From: Thiobacillus sp.
GTDB taxonomy: Bacteria > Pseudomonadota > Gammaproteobacteria > Burkholderiales > Thiobacillaceae
Length of the DNA: 58,778 nucleotides
Reading direction: 5' to 3'
Assembly: GCA_019459055.1 (NCBI GenBank)
Contig: JAIBEI010000013.1
Span: 1-58,778, forward strand
A program made the translations under genes and the position numbers. Each line of letters starts with the position of its first letter. The first letter of the stretch is position 1. Positions 31,951-41,691 of the stretch are shown in pieces. Under the pieces are notes generated by a model. It did not search any database, was not told the origin of the DNA, and saw only the letters and a program-made list of their open reading frames with translations.

Positions 31951-34023
31951 ATGGATGCCTTGATTGACGGTGTAGCAAATTTAGTTATATATGGCAATGG
32001 GATGCGAGAACTTTCGAATAATTCACTGAAGCAGTCGGCGCTAACGGCCTGCCTGTGTGCCCCGGGTGTAGTGGCCGAGTCGCTCGAACTTCTGATGCAA
32101 GGCGCTGCCGCGCAGGCGGAGCTTGCCGCGTGCGTGCGCTGCGACCCCGTGCTGGCGCTGCGTCTGCGGCTGCACCCCATTGATTTCGGCACGCAGCAGG
32201 ATCTGCTGCGTGCGCTGTTACTGGCCGCGCCGGTCGCGTCCGGTGCGGCGCAGGTGACCCATGCGGCGCGCTGGCGCCAGTCGGTTGGCGTCGCGCATCT
32301 GGCGCAGACGCTGGCGGCGCGTGCCGGCGTGGCCGATGCCGAGGCGGCCTGGACTGCGGGCCTTGCCCACAATCTGGCGGAGTATCTCGATACCGGCTCC
32401 ACGCCGCCGGCGCATGCCGCCGACTGGCTCGCCGAACTCGACCCCGACGGCTGGCTGGCCGATGCCGTGCGCTATCACGCCGAACCGCTGGCGCGCGGGC
32501 GCGCGACGCATCCGCTGGTGCGCATCGTCCAGCTGGCCTATCAACTCGTGACCCGTGCCGACGCGGTGGACAGCATCGACGTGCGCGCCGCGCTCACCGC
32601 CCTGCAGCTGGGCGCGGGCGAAGCCGCCCAGTTGCTGGGCGACTCCCTGGCGCAGGCGCGCCAGCTGGCGCAGCGCTTCGGGCTGATCGATTCGGTGGCG
32701 CATACGATTCCACCCGGGCTTCAGCCCGCAGTGGATCGGAGTCCTTTAGGGCCGACGCATGGCGGCGGGTTCGCGCGTCTTGCCCGCCTGTATGCGGCGC
32801 AGGCGGCGCAATCGGCGCTGCACGGTCATTTCCGTCATGCACGCGGGGCCGGCCAGGTGTTTGTGCTGCTGCAGGACGCGATGCGTGCGCTGTTCGGCAT
32901 CGAACACGCCTGCCTGTTCGCCCCGGCCGGCGACGGCACCCTGCAGGTGACGCAGCTGATTCCCACGGCCTCCGGCCTCTCCGCACTGGCGATTCCGCCC
33001 GACGACGTCCATTCGGCGCTGCCGCGCGCGCTGGCGCGCAATGCGCCGCAGCAGTTCGAGTGCGGTGAAGCGGACGCGGCGCTGGTCGACGAACAGATCG
33101 CCCGCCTGCTTGGCGTGTCGCGTTTTATCTGCCAGCCGCTGGTTTTGAGCGACGGCCGGACAGGCGTGCTGGTGGTGGGGGATGCGGTGCCCGGTCTCGG
33201 CGCGTTGCCGCTGTGGCGGTTCACCCTGGCCGAATGTGCCGAGGCCCTGATGTCCCGTCCTTCGGCAGTGCCATTGCCCGCCCAAGCGGCGCCAGTTGCG
33301 CCAAGCGACGACATTCCGCGCGACCGGGTGCGGCGCGCCATTCACGAAGTGGCCAACCCGCTCACCATCATGCGCAATTACGTCAATCTGCTGTCCGACA
33401 AGCTGGGCGCGAATTCGGCGGTGCAGCGCGATCTCGGCATCATCAGCGACGAAATCGAACGGGTGGCGCGCATCGTGCGCGGCATCACCGCGGTCGAGGA
33501 AAACGCGCCGCCCGCCGAGGCGCTCGAGCTGGTGTCGGTCAACAGCGTGGTCTCCGAACTGGTCAGGATGGCGCTCGGTACCCTGCTCATGCCGAACAAG
33601 GTCAACGTGCAGATCGATCTCAATCCGGACGTGCCGCCGCTGCCGCTGCAGAGAGACCTGCTGAAGCAGGTGCTGTTCAACCTGGCCAAGAATGCGGTCG
33701 AAGCCATGCATGCCGGCGGCCATCTCAAATTCACCACGCGGCTGGTCGATGTCGACGGCCAGCGCCAGATCGAAATCGAAGTGGCCGACACCGGCCCCGG
33801 CCTGCCGCCAGCGGTGGTGTCGCACCTGTTCGAACCGGTGGTCAGCGAGAAGGGCGGCGATCACGCCGGGCTCGGCCTGACCATCAGCCGCAGCCTGATC
33901 GAGCGCATGCGCGGCCATCTCAGCTGCACCAGCACGCCGCAAGGCACCCATTTTCTGATCCGCCTGCCGATCATGCAAAACCGCCAGGCTTCACGCACGA
34001 CAACACGCTACGGGTCGATGTAA
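31951..34023 (+). CDS. HDOD-like/GAF-like sensor histidine kinase
   Basis: This 690-residue protein has an N-terminal ~250-residue helical region resembling an HDOD signalling domain (QAELAACVRCDPVLALRLR, AWTAGLAHNLAEYLD). A GAF-like middle region (QVFVLLQDAMRALFGIEHACLF) follows, and then a kinase core. The H-box is AIHEVANPLTIMRNYVNLL, the N-box NLAKNAVEAM, G1 DTGPGLP and G2 GLGLTISRSLIERM. No transmembrane segments are seen, so it is cytoplasmic. It ends 23 bp before a receiver-PAS-GGDEF-EAL gene, its likely partner. The start could also be an ATG at 32002; the Shine-Dalgarno is weak for both. Confidence 0.8.
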   Translation: MDALIDGVANLVIYGNGMRELSNNSLKQSALTACLCAPGVVAESLELLMQGAAAQAELAACVRCDPVLALRLRLHPIDFGTQQDLLRALLLAAPVASGAAQVTHAARWRQSVGVAHLAQTLAARAGVADAEAAWTAGLAHNLAEYLDTGSTPPAHAADWLAELDPDGWLADAVRYHAEPLARGRATHPLVRIVQLAYQLVTRADAVDSIDVRAALTALQLGAGEAAQLLGDSLAQARQLAQRFGLIDSVAHTIPPGLQPAVDRSPLGPTHGGGFARLARLYAAQAAQSALHGHFRHARGAGQVFVLLQDAMRALFGIEHACLFAPAGDGTLQVTQLIPTASGLSALAIPPDDVHSALPRALARNAPQQFECGEADAALVDEQIARLLGVSRFICQPLVLSDGRTGVLVVGDAVPGLGALPLWRFTLAECAEALMSRPSAVPLPAQAAPVAPSDDIPRDRVRRAIHEVANPLTIMRNYVNLLSDKLGANSAVQRDLGIISDEIERVARIVRGITAVEENAPPAEALELVSVNSVVSELVRMALGTLLMPNKVNVQIDLNPDVPPLPLQRDLLKQVLFNLAKNAVEAMHAGGHLKFTTRLVDVDGQRQIEIEVADTGPGLPPAVVSHLFEPVVSEKGGDHAGLGLTISRSLIERMRGHLSCTSTPQGTHFLIRLPIMQNRQASRTTTRYGSM

Positions 34024-34046
34024 CCCGAGGCCTCAGGAGAACAACC

Positions 34047-36245
34047 GTGTCAGATGCCCCCATTGCACTTTCGCCGCAGAACCGTACGGTCAGCAGCTTT
34101 CCGATGCGCCAGCGCCTGCTGGTGGTGGACGACGAACCGCTGATTCTGGAAGGCCTCACGCGCCTGCTCGCCGCCCGCGATTACGAGGTGGTGGCGGCCA
34201 ACGGCGGCTGCGAGGCGCTGATCGCCATCGGCAAGCAGCAGTTCGATGCGATCCTGCTCGACCTCGGGATGCCGGACCTGGACGGCAACGAGGTGCTGCG
34301 TTTCGTTGCCGACCGTGCCGTCGACACCCCGGTGATCGTGGTGTCCGGCGACAGCACCATCGATGCGGCGATCCGTGCGCTGCGCGGCGGCGCCGCCGAC
34401 TTCGTGCGCAAGCCGTACGAACCCGAAGAACTGCTGCGCCGCATCGAGAATACGCTGACGCGACGGCGGCTGGAAAAGGAAAACAACCACATCCTGTTGC
34501 GCCTGCAGCAGTCGGAAAAATGGCATCGCTTTCTGGTCAACAGTTCGCCCGATTTCATCTACACCCTGGACTGCGACGGCCGCTTTACGTTCGTCAACGA
34601 CCGCGTCGAAAGCCTGCTCGGCTACCGTAACGAAGAGTTGTTGGGCCAGCATTACAGCCTGGTGATCCACGAAGACGATATCGCGAACGCCGAACACGTG
34701 TTCAACGAGCGCCGCGCCGGCGACCGCAGCGCGCGAAACATCGAAATCCGCCTCAAGTGCAACCCGGGGATGCGGCGTCCACGCCTGATGAACGGGCGCT
34801 GCAAATCGGTCGAACTGACCGCCACCGGCATGTACGACGAGGAGGCCAGCCCGTTCGAGCAGCGCTTCATCGGCAGCTACGGCGTCGCCAAGGACGTCAC
34901 CGAGCGCAAGCAGGCCGAGGAAACCGTCCACTACCAGGCCTACCATGACCTGCTCACCGGGCTGCCCAACCGCGCGCTGTTCCGCGACCATCTCGGCCTC
35001 ATGCTGGCGCAGACCAAGCGCACCCAGAAACCGCTGGCGGTGCTGAGCCTCGATCTCGATCATTTCAAGGTGATCAACGATTCGCTCGGCCACACCATCG
35101 GCGACGAAATGCTGTTGGCGGTCGGCGCGCGGCTGCGCCAGTGCCTGCGCGAAGGCGACACCCTGGCGCGCCTGGGCGGTGACGAATTCGCCGTACTGCT
35201 TCCCACCCTGGTGTCGCGCAGCGACGTCGACCACATCTGTTGCAAGATCATCCAGGCGCTGTCGAAGCCGATGTACGTCAAGGGCCATGAAATCTACATC
35301 ACGGTCAGCATCGGCGCCTGTGTCGCACCGGAAGACGGCGACATGATCGACAGCCTCATCCGCCAGGCCGAAATCGCCATGTACCAGGCCAAGTCGCAGG
35401 GCCGCAGCCGTTTGCAGTTCTGGGAATCCGGCATGCAGGCGCCCTATTCCGAACGCATGCAGGTCGAGGCCGACCTGCGCCGCGCGCTGGCGCGCAACGA
35501 ATTCGTGCTGTTCTATCAGCCGCAGGTCGACACCATCACCGGCGAAGTGCGCGGATTCGAGGCCCTGCTGCGCTGGTGGCATCCGCAACGTGGGCTATTG
35601 GCCCCCGCCGATTTCATTCCGGTGGCCGAGGAATCCGGCGTCATCGTTCCCATCGGCGACTGGGTACTGCGCCAGGCTTGCGCGCAAGCGGCCGAATGGC
35701 GTCATGCCGGGCTGCCGCCGGTGCGGCTGTCGGTCAACATTTCCGCCCGCCAGCTGGAAAGCGCCGACTTTGTCGACAGCGTCATGCGTGCGGTGCAGGT
35801 GGATTCGCTGGACGGCAACCTGCTGGAACTGGAAATCACCGAAACGCTCCTGATGCGGGACTTCGAAGCCAATGCGATCAAACTCGGGCGCCTGTCCGCG
35901 GCCGGCATCCGGCTTGCCATCGACGATTTCGGCACCGGCTACAGCTCGTTCAAGTACCTGTCGCGCTTCCCCATCCACACGCTGAAGATCGACCAGTCGT
36001 TCGTGCAGGAGCTCGACCGCGAAGAGAACATGTCCATCGTCAATGCCATGATCGCCATGGGGCGAGGCATGAACCTCAACGTCGTCGCGGAAGGCGTTGA
36101 AACCGAATCCCAGCGAGCGCGCCTGCAGCAGATGCAGTGCCATGAGGTGCAGGGCTATTACTACAGCCCTCCGCTTCCCTACCAGGAAGCCACCGCCCTG
36201 CTAGGCCGGCATACGCGCGGCTTCAACCAGCGGGTGGCAGGCTAG
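34047..36245 (+). CDS. Response regulator with PAS, GGDEF and EAL domains
   Basis: This 732-residue cyclic-di-GMP protein has a receiver domain first (~residues 20-140) with VVDDEP, ILLDLGMPD and KPYEPEEL. A PAS domain follows (SSPDFIYTLDCDGRFTFVNDR), then GGDEF with an intact LARLGGDEFAV, then EAL with EALLRW, ISARQ, ETLLM, DDFGTGYSS and EGVET. Both catalytic domains keep their signature residues, so synthesis and breakdown are both possible. It starts at a GTG (34047) preceded by AGGAG. It should be phosphorylated by the kinase encoded immediately upstream. Confidence 0.88.
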   Translation: MSDAPIALSPQNRTVSSFPMRQRLLVVDDEPLILEGLTRLLAARDYEVVAANGGCEALIAIGKQQFDAILLDLGMPDLDGNEVLRFVADRAVDTPVIVVSGDSTIDAAIRALRGGAADFVRKPYEPEELLRRIENTLTRRRLEKENNHILLRLQQSEKWHRFLVNSSPDFIYTLDCDGRFTFVNDRVESLLGYRNEELLGQHYSLVIHEDDIANAEHVFNERRAGDRSARNIEIRLKCNPGMRRPRLMNGRCKSVELTATGMYDEEASPFEQRFIGSYGVAKDVTERKQAEETVHYQAYHDLLTGLPNRALFRDHLGLMLAQTKRTQKPLAVLSLDLDHFKVINDSLGHTIGDEMLLAVGARLRQCLREGDTLARLGGDEFAVLLPTLVSRSDVDHICCKIIQALSKPMYVKGHEIYITVSIGACVAPEDGDMIDSLIRQAEIAMYQAKSQGRSRLQFWESGMQAPYSERMQVEADLRRALARNEFVLFYQPQVDTITGEVRGFEALLRWWHPQRGLLAPADFIPVAEESGVIVPIGDWVLRQACAQAAEWRHAGLPPVRLSVNISARQLESADFVDSVMRAVQVDSLDGNLLELEITETLLMRDFEANAIKLGRLSAAGIRLAIDDFGTGYSSFKYLSRFPIHTLKIDQSFVQELDREENMSIVNAMIAMGRGMNLNVVAEGVETESQRARLQQMQCHEVQGYYYSPPLPYQEATALLGRHTRGFNQRVAG

Positions 36246-36291
36246 CGTGAAATCCGCGCAGCGACGTTCGTCCCGCGCTCGCCTGCCATGC

Positions 36292-36474
36292 TCAACGCAG
36301 CACCACTCGCTCCACCACATAAACCAGTGCCACGACTAGGCCGACGACCAGCGCGAAGCGCAGCACGCGGCCGAGGGTGCGCAGGTATGAGCGGTTGCCG
36401 GTGAACAGCCACGCCAGCCCCAGCGCCACCACACCGATCAGCAGGGCGACGATCAGCAGACGGACGGCAATCAT
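36292..36474 (-). CDS. Small two-helix membrane protein
   Basis: This 60-residue protein is made of two hydrophobic helices ([21 protein letters not shown] and [20 protein letters not shown]) joined by a basic loop ([12 protein letters not shown]). Its ATG overlaps the lpxC stop by 4 nt (ATGA), so it is the last gene of the dcw-lpxC operon and probably translated by coupling. Function unknown; its position suggests a role in the envelope. Confidence 0.7.
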   Translation of the reverse strand: MIAVRLLIVALLIGVVALGLAWLFTGNRSYLRTLGRVLRFALVVGLVVALVYVVERVVLR

Positions 36475-37385
36475 GCGGTGAGGGGGTGCAGACGCAGGAA
36501 GGCGAGGGGGACGTCCTCGTTGTGCTCGAAGTTGACGAATTCCCAGGATTCCTGGTGCTGCAGCAGTTCGCGCAGCAGCGCGTTGTTCAGCGCGTGGCCG
36601 GACTTATAGGCTTCGAAGGCGCCGATGATGGGGTGGCCCAGCAGGTACAGATCGCCGATGGCATCGAGCACCTTGTGCTTGACGAATTCGTCGTCGTAGC
36701 GAAGGCCGTCCTGGTTCAGCACGCGGAATTCGTCCATGACGATGGCGTTGTCGAGCGAGCCGCCGAGCGCGAGGCCCTGGTTGCGCAGGTATTCGACCTC
36801 GTGCATGAAGCCGAACGTGCGCGCGCGCGCGACTTCCTTGGTGTAGGCGGTTTCGGCGAAGTCGATGCTGACGGTCTTGCCGCTCCGGTCGAACACGGGG
36901 TGCTTGAAGTCGATGGTGAACTCGACCTTGAAGCCGTTGTGCGGGACGAAGCGCGCCCACTTGTCGCCGTCGCGCACTTCGATCGGCTGCTTGATGCGCA
37001 CGTAGCGCTTGGGCGCATCCTGCTCGACGATGCCGGCGGACTGCAGCAGGAACACGAACGGCGCCGAGGAGCCGTCCATGATGGGAATTTCCGGACCGGT
37101 GAGGTCGACCAGCAGGTTGTCGATGCCCAGTCCCGCGAGCGCAGACATCAGGTGTTCGACGGTGGACACCTTGGCGGCGCCCGATTCGAGCATCGAGCAC
37201 AGCCGGGTGTCGGTCACCAGATAGGGGTCGGCCTTGAGTTCGGCGGGCGGGTCGAGGTCCATCCGCCGGAACACGATGCCGGTATCGGGGCCGGCCGGGC
37301 GCAGGGTCATCTCGACCTTGACGCCGGAATGCAGGCCGACGCCGGTCGCCTTGACCGGCGTTTTCAGGGTGCGTTGCTTGATCAT
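36471..37385 (-). CDS. lpxC: UDP-3-O-acyl-N-acetylglucosamine deacetylase
   Basis: This 304-residue zinc enzyme performs the committed step of lipid A synthesis. Motifs seen are [11 protein letters not shown] at the start, [17 protein letters not shown] (zinc His), [23 protein letters not shown], and the C-terminal [19 protein letters not shown] with zinc ligands. The length is normal. It shows that the organism makes lipopolysaccharide. It follows ftsZ after 84 bp containing a hairpin. Confidence 0.95.
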   Translation of the reverse strand: MIKQRTLKTPVKATGVGLHSGVKVEMTLRPAGPDTGIVFRRMDLDPPAELKADPYLVTDTRLCSMLESGAAKVSTVEHLMSALAGLGIDNLLVDLTGPEIPIMDGSSAPFVFLLQSAGIVEQDAPKRYVRIKQPIEVRDGDKWARFVPHNGFKVEFTIDFKHPVFDRSGKTVSIDFAETAYTKEVARARTFGFMHEVEYLRNQGLALGGSLDNAIVMDEFRVLNQDGLRYDDEFVKHKVLDAIGDLYLLGHPIIGAFEAYKSGHALNNALLRELLQHQESWEFVNFEHNEDVPLAFLRLHPLTA

Positions 37386-37426
37386 CCGCGCATTTTACCG
37401 GTCACGGGGGCAGGCCGCCATTCACA

Positions 37427-37452
37427 CGGGAACCGAAGTTGACCGGTTCCCG
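37427..37452. other. Perfect hairpin between ftsZ and lpxC
   Basis: A 9-bp inverted repeat, CGGGAACCG (37427-37435) and CGGTTCCCG (37444-37452), with an 8-nt loop, sits in the 84-bp gap between two genes transcribed on the minus strand. No T-run follows, so it may attenuate or stabilise RNA rather than terminate fully. Confidence 0.6.
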
Positions 37453-37469
37453 GGCGAACGCTTCGAGCC

Positions 37470-38615
37470 TCAATCCGCCTGGCGGCGCAGGAAGGCCGGG
37501 ATGTCCAGGGTGTCGATGCCGGAATCGGTCATCGCCTGGATGGTCCGCGAGCGGCGGCTGGTCATCACGTTGGGCACTTCGTCGCTGCCGCCCATCATCA
37601 TCGGCGCATCGTCGGTGCCGTTGCGGATGATCTGCATCGGCTTGACCTGCTGGCGGGCAACCGGGCTGCCGAGGCCGGTGGCGACCATGGTGACGCGCAG
37701 GGCGCCTTCCATGCTGTCGTCGAGCACCTGGCCGACGATGACGGTGGCTTCCTCGGCGGTGAATTCCTTGATGGTGTTCATCACCTCGTGGATTTCACGC
37801 ATCTTGACGGTGCTCGATGCGGTGATGTTGACCAGCACGCCGCGCGCGCCGGCCAGGTTGACGTCTTCCAGCAAGGGGCTGGCGACGGCCTGTTCGGCGG
37901 CGATGCGGGCGCGGTTTTCGCCGCTGGCCTGCGCCGAGCCCATCATGGCCATGCCCATCTCAGACATCACGGTGCGCACGTCGGCAAAGTCGACGTTGAC
38001 CAGGCCCGGGCAGTTGATGACTTCGGCGATGCCGCCGACGGCGCCGTGCAGCACTTCGTTGGCGGCCTTGAAGGCATCGAGCATCGAGATGTCGTCGCCC
38101 AGCACCTGCATCAGCTTTTCGTTGGGGATGATGATCAGCGAATCGACGTGGCGCGCCAGCGCTTCGATGCCGGCGTTGGCCGCGCGCACACGCTTGCCTT
38201 CGAACATGAAGGGCTTGGTGACCACCGCAACCGTCAGGATGCCGAGCTCCTTGGCGACTTCGGCCACCACCGGGGCGGCGCCGGTGCCGGTGCCGCCGCC
38301 CATGCCGGCGGTGATGAACAGCATGTCGGCGCCGTCGATCAGTTCGGCGATGCGCTCGCGGTCTTCCAGCGCGGCTTCACGGCCGACGTCGGGGTTGGCG
38401 CCGGCGCCCAGGCCCTTGGTCACGCCATTGCCCAACTGCAGCTGCAGCTTGGCCTGGTTGCGCTTCAAGGCCTGCGCATCGGTGTTGATGGCGATGAATT
38501 CCACGCCGGTCAAGCCCGAGCTGATCATGTGATCGACCGCGTTGCCGCCGCAGCCGCCCACGCCGATCACCTTGATCACTGCATCCTGGGTGTCTACATC
38601 CATCAGTTCAAACAT
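37470..38615 (-). CDS. ftsZ: Cell division protein FtsZ
   Basis: This 381-residue tubulin-like GTPase forms the division ring. It has KVIGVGGCGGNAVDHM at the N-terminus, the GTP signature GGGTGTGAAPV, a T7 loop with NVDFADVRTVM, and the conserved C-terminal peptide DIPAFLRRQ used by FtsA and ZipA-type anchors. AAAGGAG precedes the ATG at 38615. A 132-bp gap after ftsA could contain an additional promoter; I see no clear consensus there. Confidence 0.97.
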   Translation of the reverse strand: MFELMDVDTQDAVIKVIGVGGCGGNAVDHMISSGLTGVEFIAINTDAQALKRNQAKLQLQLGNGVTKGLGAGANPDVGREAALEDRERIAELIDGADMLFITAGMGGGTGTGAAPVVAEVAKELGILTVAVVTKPFMFEGKRVRAANAGIEALARHVDSLIIIPNEKLMQVLGDDISMLDAFKAANEVLHGAVGGIAEVINCPGLVNVDFADVRTVMSEMGMAMMGSAQASGENRARIAAEQAVASPLLEDVNLAGARGVLVNITASSTVKMREIHEVMNTIKEFTAEEATVIVGQVLDDSMEGALRVTMVATGLGSPVARQQVKPMQIIRNGTDDAPMMMGGSDEVPNVMTSRRSRTIQAMTDSGIDTLDIPAFLRRQAD

Positions 38616-38747
38616 GTTGCTCTCCTTTTTTGCCCAAAACAAAACCAAACTTACAAATCCTTTGGCGTGTTTGCCGCGATGTGTTTTGCATCCGGTACCA
38701 CCGCCAAATCCCGTTTCGACGTCGCTCGCTCAAACCAGCGGGCGGCG

Positions 38748-39983
38748 TCAGAAATTCCCCTTGAACCAGCTTTTCATGCGTTCCAGCACGTCCTTGAAGC
38801 TGCTGCCGGACAGCTTCGGCGCATCGCGTCCGCGCGCCTCCAGCCCGGCCATCAGCAAGCCCATGCAGGTCGCGAAGCGCGGGTTGCGCATCACGTCCGA
38901 CAGCCCCCCCTCATAGCGCGGCCAACCCATCCGCACCGGCATGTGGAAGACCTCTTCGCCGAGTTCGACCATGCCCTGCATCCCCGCCGAGCCGCCGGTG
39001 ATGACGATGCCCGACGACAGCAGTTCCTCGAAGCCGCTGCGGCGCAACTCGGCCTGCACCAGCGAATACAGCTCTTCCATGCGCGGCTCGATGAATTCGG
39101 CCAGCGTCTGCCTGGACAGCGTGCGCGACGGGCGGTCGCCGATGCCGGGCACTTCGATCATGTCGCGCGCGTCGGCCAGCTGGCGCAGCGCGCAGCCGAA
39201 GCGGATCTTGATGTCCTCGGCCTCCTTCGGCGGGGTGCGCAGCGCCACCGCGATGTCGTTGTTGACCTGGTCGCCGGCCACCGGAATCACCGCGGTATGG
39301 CGGATGGCGCCATTGGTGAACACCGCGATGTCGGTGGTGCCGCCGCCGATGTCGACCAGGCAGACGCCGAGCTCCCGCTCGTCCTCGGTCAGCACCGCCA
39401 TCGCCGAAGCGAGCGGCTGCAGCACCAGGTCGGAAACTTCCAGCCCGCAACGGCGCACGCACTTGATGATGTTCTGCGCCGCCGACACCGCGCCGGTGAC
39501 GATGTGCACTTTCACTTCGAGGCGCATCGCGCTCATGCCGAGCGGATCGCGCACGTCTTCCTGGCCGTCGACGATGAATTCCTGCGGGATGGTGTGCAGG
39601 ATCTGCTGGTCGGTCGGGATGTTGACCGCGCGCGCGGTTTCCACCACGCGGTCGACGTCCATCTGACTGATTTCCTTGTCCTTGATGGCGAACATGCCGT
39701 GCGAGTTGAAGCTCTTGATGTGGCTGCCGGCGATGCCGGTATAGACCTCGCGGATCTTGCAGTCGGCCATCAGTTCGGCTTCTTCCAGCGCGCGCTGGAT
39801 GGCATTGACGGTGGCTTCGATGTTGACCACCACGCCGCGCCGCAGGCCGCGCGACGGACTCGTGCCCATGCCGATGATCTCGAGTTCGTCCTCGTCGTTG
39901 ATTTCCGCAACGATGCAGACGATCTTGGAGGTGCCGATGTCGAGGCCGACGACCAGGTTTTTGGAGTCTCTTGGCTTGCTCAT
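38748..39983 (-). CDS. ftsA: Cell division protein FtsA
   Basis: This 411-residue actin-like protein tethers FtsZ to the membrane. Actin-fold signatures are VVGLDIGTSKIVCIVAEI (phosphate 1), VCLVDIGGGTTDIAVF (phosphate 2) and GIVITGGSAGMQGM (adenosine). The C-terminus ends in an amphipathic MKSWFKGNF helix. The ATG at 39983 overlaps the ftsQ stop by 4 nt. Confidence 0.96.
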   Translation of the reverse strand: MSKPRDSKNLVVGLDIGTSKIVCIVAEINDEDELEIIGMGTSPSRGLRRGVVVNIEATVNAIQRALEEAELMADCKIREVYTGIAGSHIKSFNSHGMFAIKDKEISQMDVDRVVETARAVNIPTDQQILHTIPQEFIVDGQEDVRDPLGMSAMRLEVKVHIVTGAVSAAQNIIKCVRRCGLEVSDLVLQPLASAMAVLTEDERELGVCLVDIGGGTTDIAVFTNGAIRHTAVIPVAGDQVNNDIAVALRTPPKEAEDIKIRFGCALRQLADARDMIEVPGIGDRPSRTLSRQTLAEFIEPRMEELYSLVQAELRRSGFEELLSSGIVITGGSAGMQGMVELGEEVFHMPVRMGWPRYEGGLSDVMRNPRFATCMGLLMAGLEARGRDAPKLSGSSFKDVLERMKSWFKGNF

Positions 39984-40765
39984 GTTTCACTCGGTTTGAA
40001 AGGGGATGCGCCGTCCGGCATCCGCACGGCGAAGCCGTCCGGGTAGCGCAGATCGACCGTGGCGGGGGTAATCGGGGCGCTCGGTGCGGCCCCTGGCGCA
40101 GCCGCAGCCAGGTCTTGCGTCGCCGGCTGCGCGCCGAATAGGCGCGGATACACAGCGATGAAACGCGCCAGCCGCGCGTCGGCCTGCTCGCGCCCAAGCG
40201 CCAACTGCATGCCGTTGGCAAGCCGCAGCCGCCAGGCCCGGCGCGGCGACAGGCGCAATTCGTCGATTGTCATGCCGAGCCGGGCGAGCGCGGCCTGATG
40301 GCGGCGATAGGCCGCCATCACCTCGGCGCGGCTGTCCTCGGGGCCGGACAGTCGCGGCAGGCGCGTGTCCGCTGCCGCGACAAACACCTCGCCCGCTTCG
40401 TTAATGAGCGCATTGTCGTTCCAGCGCGCCAGCGGCACATGCTCGGTCAGCGACACCACCAGGGTGTCGGGCCAGCGGCGCTCCACCCGTGCTTCGCGCA
40501 CCCAGGGCAGCTTTTCCAGGCTGTTGCGCACGCCTTCCAGGTCGACGGTGAAGAAGGTGCCGCGCACCTGGCGCTCGGCCACCAGCCGGATCTGCGCTTC
40601 GGTGACATGCGCCACCGCGGTTTTCACCTCGATGCTGCGCAATGCAAACCACGGCTGTGCCACCACCCAGCTGGCGGCGCCATAGCTCAGCAGGCCGAGC
40701 GCACCCCAGGTCAGCACGCGGGCGACCTTCGACAAGGGATGGGCGGCGAGCTCGGGAGAGGTCAC
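39980..40765 (-). CDS. ftsQ: Cell division protein FtsQ
   Basis: This single-pass inner membrane protein has about 261 residues. It has one transmembrane helix near 20-40 ([16 protein letters not shown]) and a periplasmic POTRA domain ([24 protein letters not shown]). A beta domain with [18 protein letters not shown] follows. I prefer the GTG at 40765, because it overlaps the ddlB stop (GTGA) and GGAG lies 8 nt upstream. An ATG at 40792 inside ddlB would add nine residues. Confidence 0.9.
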   Translation of the reverse strand: MTSPELAAHPLSKVARVLTWGALGLLSYGAASWVVAQPWFALRSIEVKTAVAHVTEAQIRLVAERQVRGTFFTVDLEGVRNSLEKLPWVREARVERRWPDTLVVSLTEHVPLARWNDNALINEAGEVFVAAADTRLPRLSGPEDSRAEVMAAYRRHQAALARLGMTIDELRLSPRRAWRLRLANGMQLALGREQADARLARFIAVYPRLFGAQPATQDLAAAAPGAAPSAPITPATVDLRYPDGFAVRMPDGASPFKPSET

Positions 40766-41691
40766 AGCGTCTGCTCCAGAATTTTCATGCACAAGGCGTC
40801 GAAATCCATCCCGGCCACCCGCGCGGCCATCGGCACCAGGCTGTGGTCGGTCATGCCGGGCGAGGTGTTCACCTCCAGCAGGTAGGGATTGCCGAGGCTG
40901 TCGAGCATCAGGTCGACGCGGCCCCAGCCGCGCCCGTCCACCAGACGGAAGGCATCGAACGCGAGTTGCCGCAGCGCCATTTCCTGCGCCTCGGGCAGAC
41001 CCGCCGGGCAGTGGTACTGGGTGTCGTTGCGAATGTACTTGGCTTCGAAGTCATAGAAAGCCTTGTCCTTGGCCGGTTCCAGCCGGATCAGCGGCAGTGC
41101 GCGGTCGCCGAGGATGCCGACGGTGAACTCGGCGCCGTTGATGAACTTTTCCGCCAGCACCAGCGCATCGTGTTCGGCGGCGGTTTCATACGCGGCCGCG
41201 AGCGTGCCGGCCTCGGTCACCTTGCTCATGCCGATGCTGGAGCCTTCGCGCGCGGGCTTGACGAAAATCGGCAGGCCGAGCTTCTTCTCCACCGCTGCGA
41301 AATCGCTGGCGGCGTCGAGGATCGCCCAGTCGGCGGTGGGCAGACCGGCGGCGCGCCACAAGAGCTTGGTGCGCCATTTGTCCATGCCGATGGCCGACGC
41401 CATCACGCCGCTGCCGGTGTAGGGGATGGCCAGCAGTTCGAGCGCGCCCTGCATGCAGCCGTCTTCGCCGAAGCGCCCGTGCAGCGCGATGAACACGCGG
41501 TCGAATTCCCCGCCGATCAAATCGCTGAGATTGCGGTTGGCCGGATCGAAGGCGTGCGCATTGACCCCCTGCCGGGTCAGTGCCGCCAGCACCGCCGCGC
41601 CGCTGTTCAACGACACCGGCCGCTCGGCCGAGGTGCCGCCCAGCAAGACTGCGACTTTTCCGAACCGTTTCGCGGAATCCAATTCACTCAC
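40762..41691 (-). CDS. ddlB: D-alanine--D-alanine ligase
   Basis: This 309-residue ATP-grasp enzyme makes D-Ala-D-Ala for the murein stem peptide. Motifs are [50 protein letters not shown] and the C-terminal [15 protein letters not shown]. It overlaps both neighbours by 4 nt (murB ATGA, ftsQ GTGA), as is typical of the dcw cluster. Length is standard. Confidence 0.95.
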   Translation of the reverse strand: MSELDSAKRFGKVAVLLGGTSAERPVSLNSGAAVLAALTRQGVNAHAFDPANRNLSDLIGGEFDRVFIALHGRFGEDGCMQGALELLAIPYTGSGVMASAIGMDKWRTKLLWRAAGLPTADWAILDAASDFAAVEKKLGLPIFVKPAREGSSIGMSKVTEAGTLAAAYETAAEHDALVLAEKFINGAEFTVGILGDRALPLIRLEPAKDKAFYDFEAKYIRNDTQYHCPAGLPEAQEMALRQLAFDAFRLVDGRGWGRVDLMLDSLGNPYLLEVNTSPGMTDHSLVPMAARVAGMDFDALCMKILEQTL

